From assembly GCA_031283665.1 (NCBI GenBank), contig JAITBJ010000066.1, positions 1 through 13,960 on the forward strand: a DNA stretch of 13,960 bases, read 5' to 3'. The notes under the pieces are model-generated. The model was not told where the DNA came from. It saw only the letters and a program-made list of their open reading frames with translations, and did no database searches. This document shows, piece by piece, positions 6,270 through 13,960 of the stretch. Every line of letters starts with the position of its first letter. The first letter of the stretch is position 1. A program made the translations under genes and the position numbers. This stretch comes from Candidatus Opitulatrix cubana. GTDB lineage: Bacteria; Actinomycetota; Actinomycetes; Actinomycetales; Bifidobacteriaceae.

Positions 6270-8780
6270 ATGCATGAAAGATTTACTGAATCAGCAAGAA
6301 ACGCTATATCTATAGCACAGCAAGAAGCTCAAGGATTAGGGCATAATTTTATAGGCACAGAGCATTTAATGCTCGGGCTTGTGCAAGAAAAAGAGGGTTT
6401 AGCAGGTAGAGCGTTGCTTTCTATGGGGGTCACTCCTGATAAATTGAGATTTGAAGTAATAGATTTAATTGGTAAAGGAAACTCTGCTCCAGGAAGTCAG
6501 CTGCCATTTACTCCTCGCGTGAAAGGGATATTAGACGCTTCACTAAAAGGCTCTTTAACATTTAATCATGGGCATATAGGCACAGAGCATATTTTGCTAG
6601 CTGTGATTGATGAGGGCGAGGGTGTGGGAGTGCAAGCTCTTTTGAAATTAGGAATATCTATTGAAAATTTGAGGCAAACTGTTTTGAATAATATGGGTGA
6701 TACTAGCGGCGCTGCTCACGAACCAGCATTTGCAATTGGTATGTCTCCAGCAGATGATGGCAAAAAGTCTATTTTGGAAAAATATGGCACAAATCTAACT
6801 CTTTTAGCAGAGGAGGGTAAATTAGATCCTGTGATAGGAAGAGATAGCGAAATTGAAAGAGTGGTGCAAATCTTATCACGCAGAACAAAAAATAATCCAG
6901 TTTTGACAGGGGACCCAGGAGTGGGCAAGACTGCTATTGTGGAGGGGCTAGCTCAAAGAATTGCCGATGGTGATGTGCCATCAAATATGGCCGATTTGAA
7001 AGTCTACTCTATAGATATGGGGTCTATGATAGCAGGAACTGTGTTTAGGGGGCAGTTTGAGGAGAGAGTGAAAAATCTTGTAAATGAAGTGAAATCTAAA
7101 AAAGATGTGATACTCTTTTTTGACGAGATTCACACACTTATAGGAGCAGGCTCTGCTGAGGGAACTATGGATGCTGCAAACATTTTGAAGCCAGCTTTAT
7201 CAAGAGGGGAGCTTAGAACTATAGGAGCAACCACTTATGAAGAGTATAGAAAATACTTTCAATCAGATAAAGCCCTAGATAGGAGATTTCAAAGTGTGGA
7301 CGCAGCAGAGCCGTCAGAGGAGGAGACTGTTAAGATTTTAGAGGGTTTGAGAGATGCTTATGAACAGTATCATGGCGTGACATATTCTGATGATGCACTG
7401 TCTTCAGCAGCTTATTTTTCAAAGCGCTATATTAAGGAAAGATTTTTACCTGATAAAGCTATAGACCTTATAGACGAAGCTGGTGCAAAAGCACAAATTA
7501 CAAGTAAACTCATTCCAAAAGAGCTGCAAAGCAAACAAAAGGAACTGAAAAAAATAAGAAAGAAAATGGATGAAGCTGTGGAGTCTCAAAACTTTGAAGA
7601 GGCAGCCCTTTTGCAGACTAAACTTTCTACTCTAACAGCTGAAGAGGTGAAACTGAAAAAGGACTATGAGGCAAAACGCCAGGAAGACACATCTATTATG
7701 TCTATAGATTCTGATAAAATAGCAGAAGTGGTAGGCTCTATTACAGGCATACCAGTTATGAGATTAACTAGTGAAGAGTCCAAACGCCTTGTGAATATGG
7801 AAGATGAAATCCATAAACGCTTAATAGGTCAAGATGATGCTGTGAAAGCGGTTTCAAAAACTATTCGCAGGACTCGCTCTGGATTAAAAGACCCTAATAG
7901 ACCATCTGGCTCATTTATTTTTGCAGGGCCTACAGGAGTGGGGAAGACCGAATTAGCAAAAACCCTTGCGCAGTTTTTATTTGGAGACGAGGAATCTCTT
8001 ATAAGATTAGATATGAGCGAATACTCTATGAAATATGAGTCCTCTCGTTTATTTGGCTCATCACCTGGCTTTGTAGGGTATGAAGAGGGCGGGCAGCTTA
8101 CAGAAGCTGTGAGAAGAAACCCTTTTTCAGTGGTGCTATTTGATGAGATTGAAAAGGCTCATCCTGATATTTTTAACACGCTTTTGCAAGTTCTTGATGA
8201 TGGGCATTTGACTGATGGACAGGGAAGAAAAATAGACTTTACTAACACTATAATTATTTTCACAACTAATTTAGGGTCTGCTGATATTAATAAATCTCTG
8301 CAAACAGGATTTGGAAATGATAAAGATTTCAAAAGCAGAAATCAAGATATTAAACAAAAAGTGATGGCTGCATTAAATAAATCATTTAGACCTGAGTTTT
8401 TGAATAGGATAGATGAAACAATTGTTTTCAATCAGCTATCTGAAGATGAGGTTTTGAAAATTGTTGATATTTTTGAGCAGTCTATTGCTTCAAGATTAGC
8501 AAGTCAGAATATAGAAATTAAAATCACTGACAATGCAAAAGCCTTACTTGCTAAAAAAGGGTATAATCCTGCTATGGGCGCAAGGCCGCTTCGTAGAGTT
8601 TTTACTTCCGAAATTGAAGATGTTTTGAGTGAAAAAATTCTCTTTGGTGACATTAAGCGCTGGGATAAAATCACACTTGATACTGATTATAAACCTAGTA
8701 AAAAATCTGATAATAAATCAGATAAAGAAGCGGATGCAAAGTTCAAGTTTATTGTTGATAATAAAGAGCTGAAATTATAA
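6270..8780 (+). CDS. clpC: ATP-dependent protease ATPase subunit ClpC
   Basis: ClpC is the AAA+ unfoldase that feeds proteins to ClpP in the cytoplasm and acts in stress proteolysis. The 836 aa protein is full length. In order it has two Clp_N repeats (residues ~1-145), NBD1 with Walker A GDPGVGKT (214-221) and Walker B FFDEIHT (D285, E286), a middle region with the UVR-like segment KKMDEAVESQNFEEAALLQTKL, and NBD2 with Walker A GPTGVGKT (553-560) and Walker B LFDEIEKAHP (D625, E626). A candidate ClpP-docking GF loop (QTGFGND) and the GARPLRR sensor-2 motif follow. The N-terminus MHERFTESARN matches the family start, and the promoter puts transcription start on this ATG. A lysine/aspartate-rich tail (KPSKKSDNKSDKEAD) precedes the C-terminus. 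Confidence 0.97.
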   Translation: MHERFTESARNAISIAQQEAQGLGHNFIGTEHLMLGLVQEKEGLAGRALLSMGVTPDKLRFEVIDLIGKGNSAPGSQLPFTPRVKGILDASLKGSLTFNHGHIGTEHILLAVIDEGEGVGVQALLKLGISIENLRQTVLNNMGDTSGAAHEPAFAIGMSPADDGKKSILEKYGTNLTLLAEEGKLDPVIGRDSEIERVVQILSRRTKNNPVLTGDPGVGKTAIVEGLAQRIADGDVPSNMADLKVYSIDMGSMIAGTVFRGQFEERVKNLVNEVKSKKDVILFFDEIHTLIGAGSAEGTMDAANILKPALSRGELRTIGATTYEEYRKYFQSDKALDRRFQSVDAAEPSEEETVKILEGLRDAYEQYHGVTYSDDALSSAAYFSKRYIKERFLPDKAIDLIDEAGAKAQITSKLIPKELQSKQKELKKIRKKMDEAVESQNFEEAALLQTKLSTLTAEEVKLKKDYEAKRQEDTSIMSIDSDKIAEVVGSITGIPVMRLTSEESKRLVNMEDEIHKRLIGQDDAVKAVSKTIRRTRSGLKDPNRPSGSFIFAGPTGVGKTELAKTLAQFLFGDEESLIRLDMSEYSMKYESSRLFGSSPGFVGYEEGGQLTEAVRRNPFSVVLFDEIEKAHPDIFNTLLQVLDDGHLTDGQGRKIDFTNTIIIFTTNLGSADINKSLQTGFGNDKDFKSRNQDIKQKVMAALNKSFRPEFLNRIDETIVFNQLSEDEVLKIVDIFEQSIASRLASQNIEIKITDNAKALLAKKGYNPAMGARPLRRVFTSEIEDVLSEKILFGDIKRWDKITLDTDYKPSKKSDNKSDKEADAKFKFIVDNKELKL

Positions 8781-8799
8781 GTTTTGCAGTATAAAATGC

Positions 8800-8811
8800 T
8801 AAACTTAATGT
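8800..8811 (+). promoter_or_regulatory. -10 element (TAAACT) for the DivIVA-repeat gene
   Basis: TAAACT (8800-8805) ends exactly six nt before the ATG at 8812, and no Shine-Dalgarno is present, suggesting a leaderless start for this transcription unit. A convincing -35 at 16-18 nt is lacking. Another A+T-rich hexamer (TATAAA, from 8790) is nearby, so the assignment is tentative. Confidence 0.35.
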
Positions 8812-9375
8812 ATGTCTTTATTATTTTCAAAAAATAAAAAAAGCGAGTTGGCATATAACACAGAAGAAGTAGATGCTTTTTTTGATAGAGTTCAAGCTGC
8901 ATATGACGCTAACATAGATTCTATAGATGTTTTGAAAATTGCAAACACTTCTTTTTCTTTAACAAAATCAGGATATTATACTCGTGAAGTGGATTTAGCT
9001 ATAGATAAACTCATTTATTCTATATTAGAGTATAAAAAGCATATTGCTTATAAGAGCGGGCAAGGTGAAGTTTGGGAGAAAGAATATGCTAGATCTGTTT
9101 GGGATTTAGAAAATGTTTTGAGAAGCGAAAAAGGGAAATTTTTTGAAAAGGGCAAGAAAAAATCTTATTCATATAAGGTTAGACCTGTTGACAAGTTTAT
9201 GCAAAAACTAAAAAAATACTTTCTTGAATCTGGCAATAAAGTGGGAATAGACCAGATAGATAAAATATCTTTTCCGTCTACTAAATCGGGCAGAGGGTAT
9301 AGCGAAGCAGGGGTAGATGCTTTTTTGAATAGGGTTAGAGTTTTGCTAATAGCATCTGATATTAGCACGACATAA
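8812..9375 (+). CDS. DivIVA-domain repeat protein (DivI1A-like)
   Basis: This 187 aa protein is built from short DivIVA-type repeats with the pattern F-x(n)-GY-x(3-4)-VD-x-FL-x-V. The units are about residues 5-27 (YNTEEVDAFFDRV), 48-67 (GYYTREVDLAIDKL), a degenerate one at 118-133 (RPVDKFMQKL) and 153-175 (GYSEAGVDAFLNRV). It lacks the long coiled coil of the polar-growth protein DivIVA/Wag31, so it belongs with the small repeat proteins found upstream of dxr in bifidobacteria and relatives. The function is not established; a link to division or polar growth is inferred from the motif. It lies 31 bp after clpC and 21 bp before dxr, probably as the first gene of a unit with dxr and rseP. The basic segment 104-121 is unusually lysine-rich. 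Confidence 0.8.
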   Translation: MSLLFSKNKKSELAYNTEEVDAFFDRVQAAYDANIDSIDVLKIANTSFSLTKSGYYTREVDLAIDKLIYSILEYKKHIAYKSGQGEVWEKEYARSVWDLENVLRSEKGKFFEKGKKKSYSYKVRPVDKFMQKLKKYFLESGNKVGIDQIDKISFPSTKSGRGYSEAGVDAFLNRVRVLLIASDISTT

Positions 9376-9396
9376 ATCTTTATATACGAGTTTCAA

Positions 9397-10509
9397 ATGC
9401 TAAAAAAAATAGTGCTATTAGGCTCTACAGGGTCTATCGGTGTTCAGACTTTAGAAATTATAAGAAGCAATCCTGACAAGTTTGAAGTTTTAGCATTGAG
9501 CTGCTTTGGGAGCAATATGGAAGCTTTCAAAAATCAAATTGAGCAGTTTAAACCAAAATATGCTAAAACTGAAAAATTTGATGGCGGAGAGCAGGTTAGC
9601 AATTTAGCACAATTAGACTGTGATATAGTGCTAAACGCTATTACTGGCTCTGCTGGTATTTTATCATCTGCAAAAGCTTTACAATCTGGAAATTATTTGG
9701 CCCTTGCTAATAAAGAATCGCTAGTGGCAGGAGGCGATTATTTGATGAGTCTAAAGCAGTTTGATGAGCAAATAATTCCCGTAGATTCAGAGCATTCAGC
9801 AGTTTTCCAATGTTTAGGAGGCTCAACGCAATTAAACGAAAAAAGCGTTTCCCGCCTTATACTCACAGCATCAGGGGGCCCATTTTATTCATATACTAAA
9901 AGGCAGCTTCAAAATGTTACAAAAGAGCAGGCTCTAAATCATCCTACTTGGAAAATGGGCCCGGTGGTCACAATAAACTCGTCTACTCTTGTAAATAAGG
10001 CTCTTGAAGTGATAGAAGCTTATTATTTATTTGATATAGCCTTTGATAAAATAGATGTGGCAGTTCAGCCTAAAAGCCTTATTCATTCTATGGTGGAGTT
10101 TTTAGATGGGTCCACACTTATGCAGCTTTCGCCGCCTAATATGAAACTTCCTATATCGCTTGCACTAAATTATCCTGAAAGGCTAAAGGGCAGCATTTTG
10201 CCACAGACTTTTGAAAAAGAGTTTTCACTTGATTTCAAACCGCTAGACAATGAAAAGTTTCCAATAGTGGAGTTTATAAAAGCAGCTATGCAAGATGATA
10301 AAAGAGCAGGAATTGTTTTTAATGCAGCAAATGAAGAAATTGTTTCTGCGTTTTTGAATGGAAAAATCAAATATATAAACATTGTGCCACTTCTTGAAAA
10401 TGTGATTGAGAATTATAAAATAGAACATGATATAGTTAATATAGGCAATATAAAGAGTCTAGAGTCTTCTGTTAGACAATGGGTGAATTGTAAATTAGAA
10501 AATATATGA
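9397..10509 (+). CDS. dxr: 1-deoxy-D-xylulose 5-phosphate reductoisomerase
   Basis: Dxr converts DXP to MEP using NADPH and a divalent metal, the committed step of the non-mevalonate isoprenoid pathway. The product is 370 aa, slightly shorter than E. coli Dxr (398). Visible are the NADPH loop GSTGSIG (9-15), ANKESLV (104-110), the metal ligands in VDSEH (D130, E132) and E204 in VNKALEVIEA, and the flexible active-site loop HPTWKMG (182-188) with W185. All catalytic positions I can align are present. The start has only a weak GAG (9388-9390) as Shine-Dalgarno; the A+T-rich TATATACG before it is not at the spacing of the other leaderless genes. It lies 19 bp before rseP, the usual pairing. The encoded pathway feeds undecaprenyl carriers. 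Confidence 0.96.
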   Translation: MLKKIVLLGSTGSIGVQTLEIIRSNPDKFEVLALSCFGSNMEAFKNQIEQFKPKYAKTEKFDGGEQVSNLAQLDCDIVLNAITGSAGILSSAKALQSGNYLALANKESLVAGGDYLMSLKQFDEQIIPVDSEHSAVFQCLGGSTQLNEKSVSRLILTASGGPFYSYTKRQLQNVTKEQALNHPTWKMGPVVTINSSTLVNKALEVIEAYYLFDIAFDKIDVAVQPKSLIHSMVEFLDGSTLMQLSPPNMKLPISLALNYPERLKGSILPQTFEKEFSLDFKPLDNEKFPIVEFIKAAMQDDKRAGIVFNAANEEIVSAFLNGKIKYINIVPLLENVIENYKIEHDIVNIGNIKSLESSVRQWVNCKLENI

Positions 10510-10528
10510 TTTTTCAAGAGAGGAATAA

Positions 10529-11758
10529 ATGCTATTAGGAATTATCACAATTGTGATTTTAGTAATAGGTGTGACAATATCAGTTACTATTCATGAAGCA
10601 GGGCATACATTTACAGCAAAAGCATTTGGCGTGCCAGTATCCGAGTTTATGGTTGGCTTTGGACCAACTTTAATTTCAAAAAAAATAGGAGAAACTGTTT
10701 ACGGCTTTAAACCTATTTTATTGGGCGGCTATTCCAAAATACTAGGTATGTTTCCCCCTGCTGGCAAAAAATGGAAAGACAAAGGGCCGTTTGCAAAAAT
10801 GATTAAAGATGTTAGAGCTGAATCAGCTGACACTCTTCCAGAGGATCAAGAATCTAGAGCATTTTATTGGCTTTCCACACCTAAAAAGATAATTGTGATG
10901 GCAGGCGGCACACTTATGAATCTCCTTTTAGGGTTTATATTTTTTGCATTAGCATTTTGCTCTATAGGAGCGTTTCGTGCCACCACCACAGTAGATAGTA
11001 TAGTGCCTTGCGTGACAAATGAGCAAAAATGTGAGCCAGTTGATTATTCACCAGCTGCTAAAGCAGGTTTGCAAAGTGATGATAAAATAATATCTTTGGA
11101 CGGGCAAGCAATTAATTCTTGGTCTGATATTACAAATATAGTGGCTGCTTCAGAAGGGAAAACTATGGAATTAGTTTTTGAGGCACCATCAAGCGGCACT
11201 AAAGTTAAAACTAGTATCACTCCTGCTCCCACATCTTCAGGCTATAAAATAGGGATACTCTCAAAGCAGGTTCGCCAGAGTGCTAATCTATCTGATGCGG
11301 CTAATATCACATGGCAAGCATTTTCAGGCACAGCTCAAATGGTTGTAACTCTACCATATCAGACATTTAAAGCTGTTAGCTCTATATTCACGCATGAGCC
11401 AAGAACAGGTAATGGCGTTTTATCATTAGTGGGCGTGGGTCAAATAGCGGTGGACCAGACAGCAGCTACAGATGATAATTTATCAAGAATAGCATCTATG
11501 CTTTCACTTTTAGGGTCGCTGAATATAGCGCTATTTGTTTTGAATTTGATTCCCTTGCTGCCTTTAGACGGCGGGCATGTAGTAAATGCTTTATATGAGG
11601 GAGCAGTTAGATTGTCGGCAAAATTGAGAAAGAAGCCTCGTCCTGCACCATCTGATCTTGCACGAAGCATGCCGCTAGCTTATTTTGTTTATGGTTTGCT
11701 TATATTTTGCGGATTTGCGCTGATATTAGTTGACATTATAAATCCGATTAAATTGTAA
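10529..11758 (+). CDS. rseP: RseP/Rip1-type site-2 intramembrane zinc metalloprotease (M50)
   Basis: This enzyme cleaves transmembrane substrates such as anti-sigma factors inside the membrane. The 409 aa protein has a first membrane helix containing the zinc motif HEAGH (H22, E23, H26), a GFGP segment (43-46), one PDZ-like domain at about 150-235 (SPAAKAGLQSDDKIISLDGQAINSW), the third ligand motif LNLIPLLPLDGGH (D347), and a last hydrophobic segment near the C-terminus. All active-site residues are intact. A clear Shine-Dalgarno GAGAGG (10518-10523) lies five nt before the ATG, fitting an internal operon gene after dxr. Two cysteines (CVTNEQKC) precede the PDZ domain. In many actinobacteria ispG follows; here an S8 protease gene does. 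No substrate or sigma/anti-sigma pair is in the window. Confidence 0.95.
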   Translation: MLLGIITIVILVIGVTISVTIHEAGHTFTAKAFGVPVSEFMVGFGPTLISKKIGETVYGFKPILLGGYSKILGMFPPAGKKWKDKGPFAKMIKDVRAESADTLPEDQESRAFYWLSTPKKIIVMAGGTLMNLLLGFIFFALAFCSIGAFRATTTVDSIVPCVTNEQKCEPVDYSPAAKAGLQSDDKIISLDGQAINSWSDITNIVAASEGKTMELVFEAPSSGTKVKTSITPAPTSSGYKIGILSKQVRQSANLSDAANITWQAFSGTAQMVVTLPYQTFKAVSSIFTHEPRTGNGVLSLVGVGQIAVDQTAATDDNLSRIASMLSLLGSLNIALFVLNLIPLLPLDGGHVVNALYEGAVRLSAKLRKKPRPAPSDLARSMPLAYFVYGLLIFCGFALILVDIINPIKL

Positions 11759-11783
11759 TTCTTTTTCGGTTTAGTTGCAAAGT

Positions 11784-11805
11784 TTAGTTATAAATTAGTT
11801 ATAAA
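11784..11805. repeat. Perfect 11-bp tandem repeat upstream of the S8 protease gene
   Basis: TTAGTTATAAA occurs twice head to tail (11784-11794, 11795-11805), and a shorter related TTTAGTT lies at 11770-11776. The embedded AGTTATAA is the reverse complement of TTATAACT at 11838-11845, the -10 region of the downstream gene. Spacing of about one helical turn would suit a regulator or an upstream promoter element, but no regulator family is recognised. Confidence 0.5.
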
Positions 11806-11837
11806 AGTGTTTAAAAGACGAAAAATGTTTTTTTATA

Positions 11838-11852
11838 TTATAACTTTAAATT
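11838..11852 (+). promoter_or_regulatory. -10 region (TTATAACT) of a near-leaderless S8 protease gene
   Basis: TTATAACT (11838-11845) lies 7 nt before the ATG at 11853, the same 8-mer and spacing as before cdsA. It can be read as TATAAC, or as TAACTT ending six nt from the ATG. No Shine-Dalgarno and no clear -35 are seen. The tandem repeats at 11784-11805 lie upstream. Confidence 0.45.
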
Positions 11853-13960
11853 ATGGAAAGAAAAAGAATTAAAAATGTTATTAAAACAAAAAACGCTAAC
11901 GGAATAAAAGCCGCTGTTTACGCAGCAGTTTGCATTGCCGCTATTAGTCTTACAGTAGGACTAATCAACACACAGCTGATAAGAAATAATCAGACTGAAG
12001 AAAATACGCCAGAGCTCAAAGCGCCGCAATCTAAAGCTCCACAGCTGGAAGCGCCTGAAAAAGGCTCTGATAAAACGCCTGACAAAAAGGTTGATAAACC
12101 TGTTGACTCAAAATATGAAGCAGATGGTGTAGATTATCATACGGCGGTGCTTACTATAGATAAAAATGCTTCAAAGGAAAAAATTGTAAACACGCTAAAA
12201 CCTTATTTTAGTGATAAAAATATAAACCTTGCATTTGAAAATCTTGGCAATTTGAAAGCACTAAAATTTAATCCTACAGTTTCAATTTCTGCTAAAACCA
12301 AATTATCTGATTCCCAATTTGCCAAATTGAAAGCATCAAATGCTTTTGTAAGAGTAAACCGTGATATAAAAGTGGAGTTTACAAATTACACTGATAATCC
12401 AAATGATAAATATAATTTAGAAGATGAGCATTCTTATGGTTTGAGAAATTATAATGAAATATCAAATGCAGGTTCATCCTCATTTGCCACTGCTTGGACC
12501 TATTTAGGCGAAAAATTTGTAGCAGATAAAAATGTGGCTCCTGTAGCAGTTTTAGATTCAGCATTTTTGCCATCAGCAGATGGTGAATCAGAAAATATAA
12601 TTGCTAAATGCGATTTTGGTGAGGGAGCTGCAGATTGTAGCAAAAAAACAGTGGCGCCCTCTCCAGATGCTAATCCATCTAGCGGACCAAATCACGGAAC
12701 TACAGTTTCGCATATAATTTCAGCTAAAACTGATAACAAAATTGGCGGAATGGGAGCTAGCTTTGATTCAATAGTTTATTTTTATAAAATTAGCAATAAA
12801 TATGGAGCTATAACTACAGATGGGATTAAAAATGCTATTTATCAAGCTGTAGCAGATGGTGCAAAAGTAATTAATATGTCATTTGGCGCACCGTGTGATT
12901 CGTGCAATAGTTCGGGATCAGATTCTCCTTGGGGCGATGCTTTAGATTATGCACACGAAAATGGTGTCACACTTGTAGCATCTGCTGGAAATGCAAGAGC
13001 AAGTGCAAATTATACATGCCATAAAATGGTGCCTGCTATGCTTGATATTGTAATAGGTGTGGCAGCATTAGATGCAGAGGGAAAGCCATCTTGGTTTTCT
13101 AATTGCAATGATAATGTGAATGTGACCGCTGCAGGTGATAATGTGAGAGTGAGAACTAATCCAAGACAGCTAGAGCTTGATGAAGATTGGGGAGTGGGAA
13201 GCGGCACAAGCTATTCAGGGCCATTAGTGGCAGCTGCAGCATCGCTAGTTTTGAGAGCTAATCCTGCTTTAGCACCTAATGAAGTGAAAGATGTTTTAGA
13301 AAAGACAGCCCATGATGTGAAAAAGAAAACCGGAATTGAAAATGATATATGCAATGTGGAGCAAGGGACTAGAGAGGGCTGGGACCCGTGCACAGGATGG
13401 GGGATTATAGACGCAGCAGCCGCAATAGAGCGTGTGGCAAATATAGAGAAACTGCCTTTTAGCGATATAAGAGAGTACGGTGATAAAGATTCAATAGTTT
13501 GGGCATATAAAAAAGGAATTATAGCTGGATACACTTGCACAGGGCTCGCAAAACCTTATGCACCTTGCAAAGATGCAGACGATAAAGTGTTTTTGCCACA
13601 TAATGGACTAATAAGAGGCAATTTTGTTTCAATACTATATCGCTTAAAGGGCAGCCCTGCAATTGACGAATCTTGGAGAACGCCTTTTGTAGATATTAAA
13701 GGCAGCTTTGCAGAAAAAGAGATTATTTGGGCGTATAATGCAGGAATCACATCAGGCACTGATAAAACGCATTTTAGCCCAACTAAAACAGTAAACCGCT
13801 TACAAGGTTTGATATTTCTACATAATTTAGCAGGTAATCCAAAAGTGAAAACAAAAGCTCCGTTTGAAGATATTGCTTCTGATTCTTTTGCATATAATGC
13901 TGCAAATTGGGCATATAACAAAGGCATTTTTACAGGCTACAATTGCACAGCTTATATGCA
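11853..13960 (+). CDS. Membrane-anchored subtilisin-like (S8) serine protease with SLH repeats, 3' partial
   Basis: The frame stays open to the window edge (702 codons plus two bases). Residues 18-39 form a signal or membrane anchor, and 49-86 a Pro/Lys-rich linker of PQ and DK repeats. Residues ~92-180 are probably a propeptide-like region. The S8 domain follows with an intact triad: D235 (AVLDSAF), H281 (NHGTTVSHI), S453 (GTSYSGPLVAAAAS), plus oxyanion N380 (SAGN). SLH-type repeats start near F536 (FSDI...VWAYKKGI), near residue 611 (FVDIKGSF...WAYNAGI) and near residue 670 (FEDIAS...WAYNKGI), the last cut by the window end. SLH domains usually bind secondary cell-wall polymers, so surface attachment is inferred. 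Eleven cysteines lie outside the membrane segment, mostly closely paired. Natural substrates cannot be told. Confidence 0.93.
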   Translation, partial: MERKRIKNVIKTKNANGIKAAVYAAVCIAAISLTVGLINTQLIRNNQTEENTPELKAPQSKAPQLEAPEKGSDKTPDKKVDKPVDSKYEADGVDYHTAVLTIDKNASKEKIVNTLKPYFSDKNINLAFENLGNLKALKFNPTVSISAKTKLSDSQFAKLKASNAFVRVNRDIKVEFTNYTDNPNDKYNLEDEHSYGLRNYNEISNAGSSSFATAWTYLGEKFVADKNVAPVAVLDSAFLPSADGESENIIAKCDFGEGAADCSKKTVAPSPDANPSSGPNHGTTVSHIISAKTDNKIGGMGASFDSIVYFYKISNKYGAITTDGIKNAIYQAVADGAKVINMSFGAPCDSCNSSGSDSPWGDALDYAHENGVTLVASAGNARASANYTCHKMVPAMLDIVIGVAALDAEGKPSWFSNCNDNVNVTAAGDNVRVRTNPRQLELDEDWGVGSGTSYSGPLVAAAASLVLRANPALAPNEVKDVLEKTAHDVKKKTGIENDICNVEQGTREGWDPCTGWGIIDAAAAIERVANIEKLPFSDIREYGDKDSIVWAYKKGIIAGYTCTGLAKPYAPCKDADDKVFLPHNGLIRGNFVSILYRLKGSPAIDESWRTPFVDIKGSFAEKEIIWAYNAGITSGTDKTHFSPTKTVNRLQGLIFLHNLAGNPKVKTKAPFEDIASDSFAYNAANWAYNKGIFTGYNCTAYM

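Noticed and set aside
9381..9396. TATATACG before dxr as another leaderless promoter
   Set aside because: No TANNNT hexamer ends at the 6-nt distance and a weak GAG Shine-Dalgarno is present; co-transcription with the DivIVA-repeat gene is more likely.
13211..13927. Two minus-strand open frames (13211-13540 and 13556-13927)
   Set aside because: They lie wholly antisense to the S8-SLH protease gene, have no promoter or Shine-Dalgarno, and their translations resemble no known family.
1..13960. tRNA, rRNA, riboswitch, CRISPR array or transposon
   Set aside because: The genes are packed closely, the largest gap is under 100 bp, and no cloverleaf, spacer-repeat array, transposase or terminal inverted repeats were seen.

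Overview
The window looks like a chromosomal segment of an A+T-rich actinobacterium. No replicon, phage or transposon signature is visible. Three things point to Actinobacteria: a short (280 aa) EF-Ts with KREGR and EGKPEQIIPKIVEGRL-type blocks as in Bifidobacterium, a small DivIVA-domain repeat protein directly upstream of dxr, and a ClgR-like operator ahead of clpC. A position in or near Bifidobacteriales is my best guess, from remembered family sequences and not from a search. The low G+C is unusual for that group and would fit a host-associated or reduced lineage.

Layout: 36-3054 (+) is the translation and lipid block tsf-pyrH-frr-cdsA, with EF-Ts, UMP kinase, ribosome recycling factor and CDP-diacylglycerol synthase. 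3097-5207 (-) holds two envelope genes, a DedA-family membrane protein followed by a secreted DUF6273-like protein of unknown function. 5240-6211 (+) is holA, the clamp-loader delta subunit, divergent from the DedA gene across only 32 bp. 6270-8780 (+) is clpC behind a recognisable promoter and a palindromic operator. 8812-11758 (+) is a DivIVA-repeat protein, dxr (MEP isoprenoid pathway) and the site-2 protease gene rseP. 11853 to the window edge (+) is a membrane-anchored subtilisin-like (S8) protease with C-terminal SLH-type repeats; its 3' end lies outside the window.

How the genes fit together: the set mixes core translation and replication functions with envelope building and quality control. 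CdsA, Dxr (precursor of undecaprenyl carriers) and DedA (lipid-carrier recycling or flipping in characterised relatives) supply or handle lipids. ClpC, RseP and the S8 protease cover cytoplasmic, intramembrane and surface proteolysis.

The most striking non-coding signal is that genes at transcription-unit starts lack a Shine-Dalgarno sequence and instead carry a -10-like element (TATACT, TAGACT, TAAACT or TATAACT) ending 6 or 7 nt before the ATG. That is the geometry of leaderless mRNAs. Genes inside operons (frr, rseP) and tsf have ordinary Shine-Dalgarno sites. I found no convincing tRNA, rRNA, CRISPR array or insertion sequence. I see no wholly new multi-gene system; the best candidates for new biology are the leaderless promoter architecture, the DedA/holA symmetric promoter, the secreted DUF6273-like protein and the cysteine-rich S8-SLH protease.
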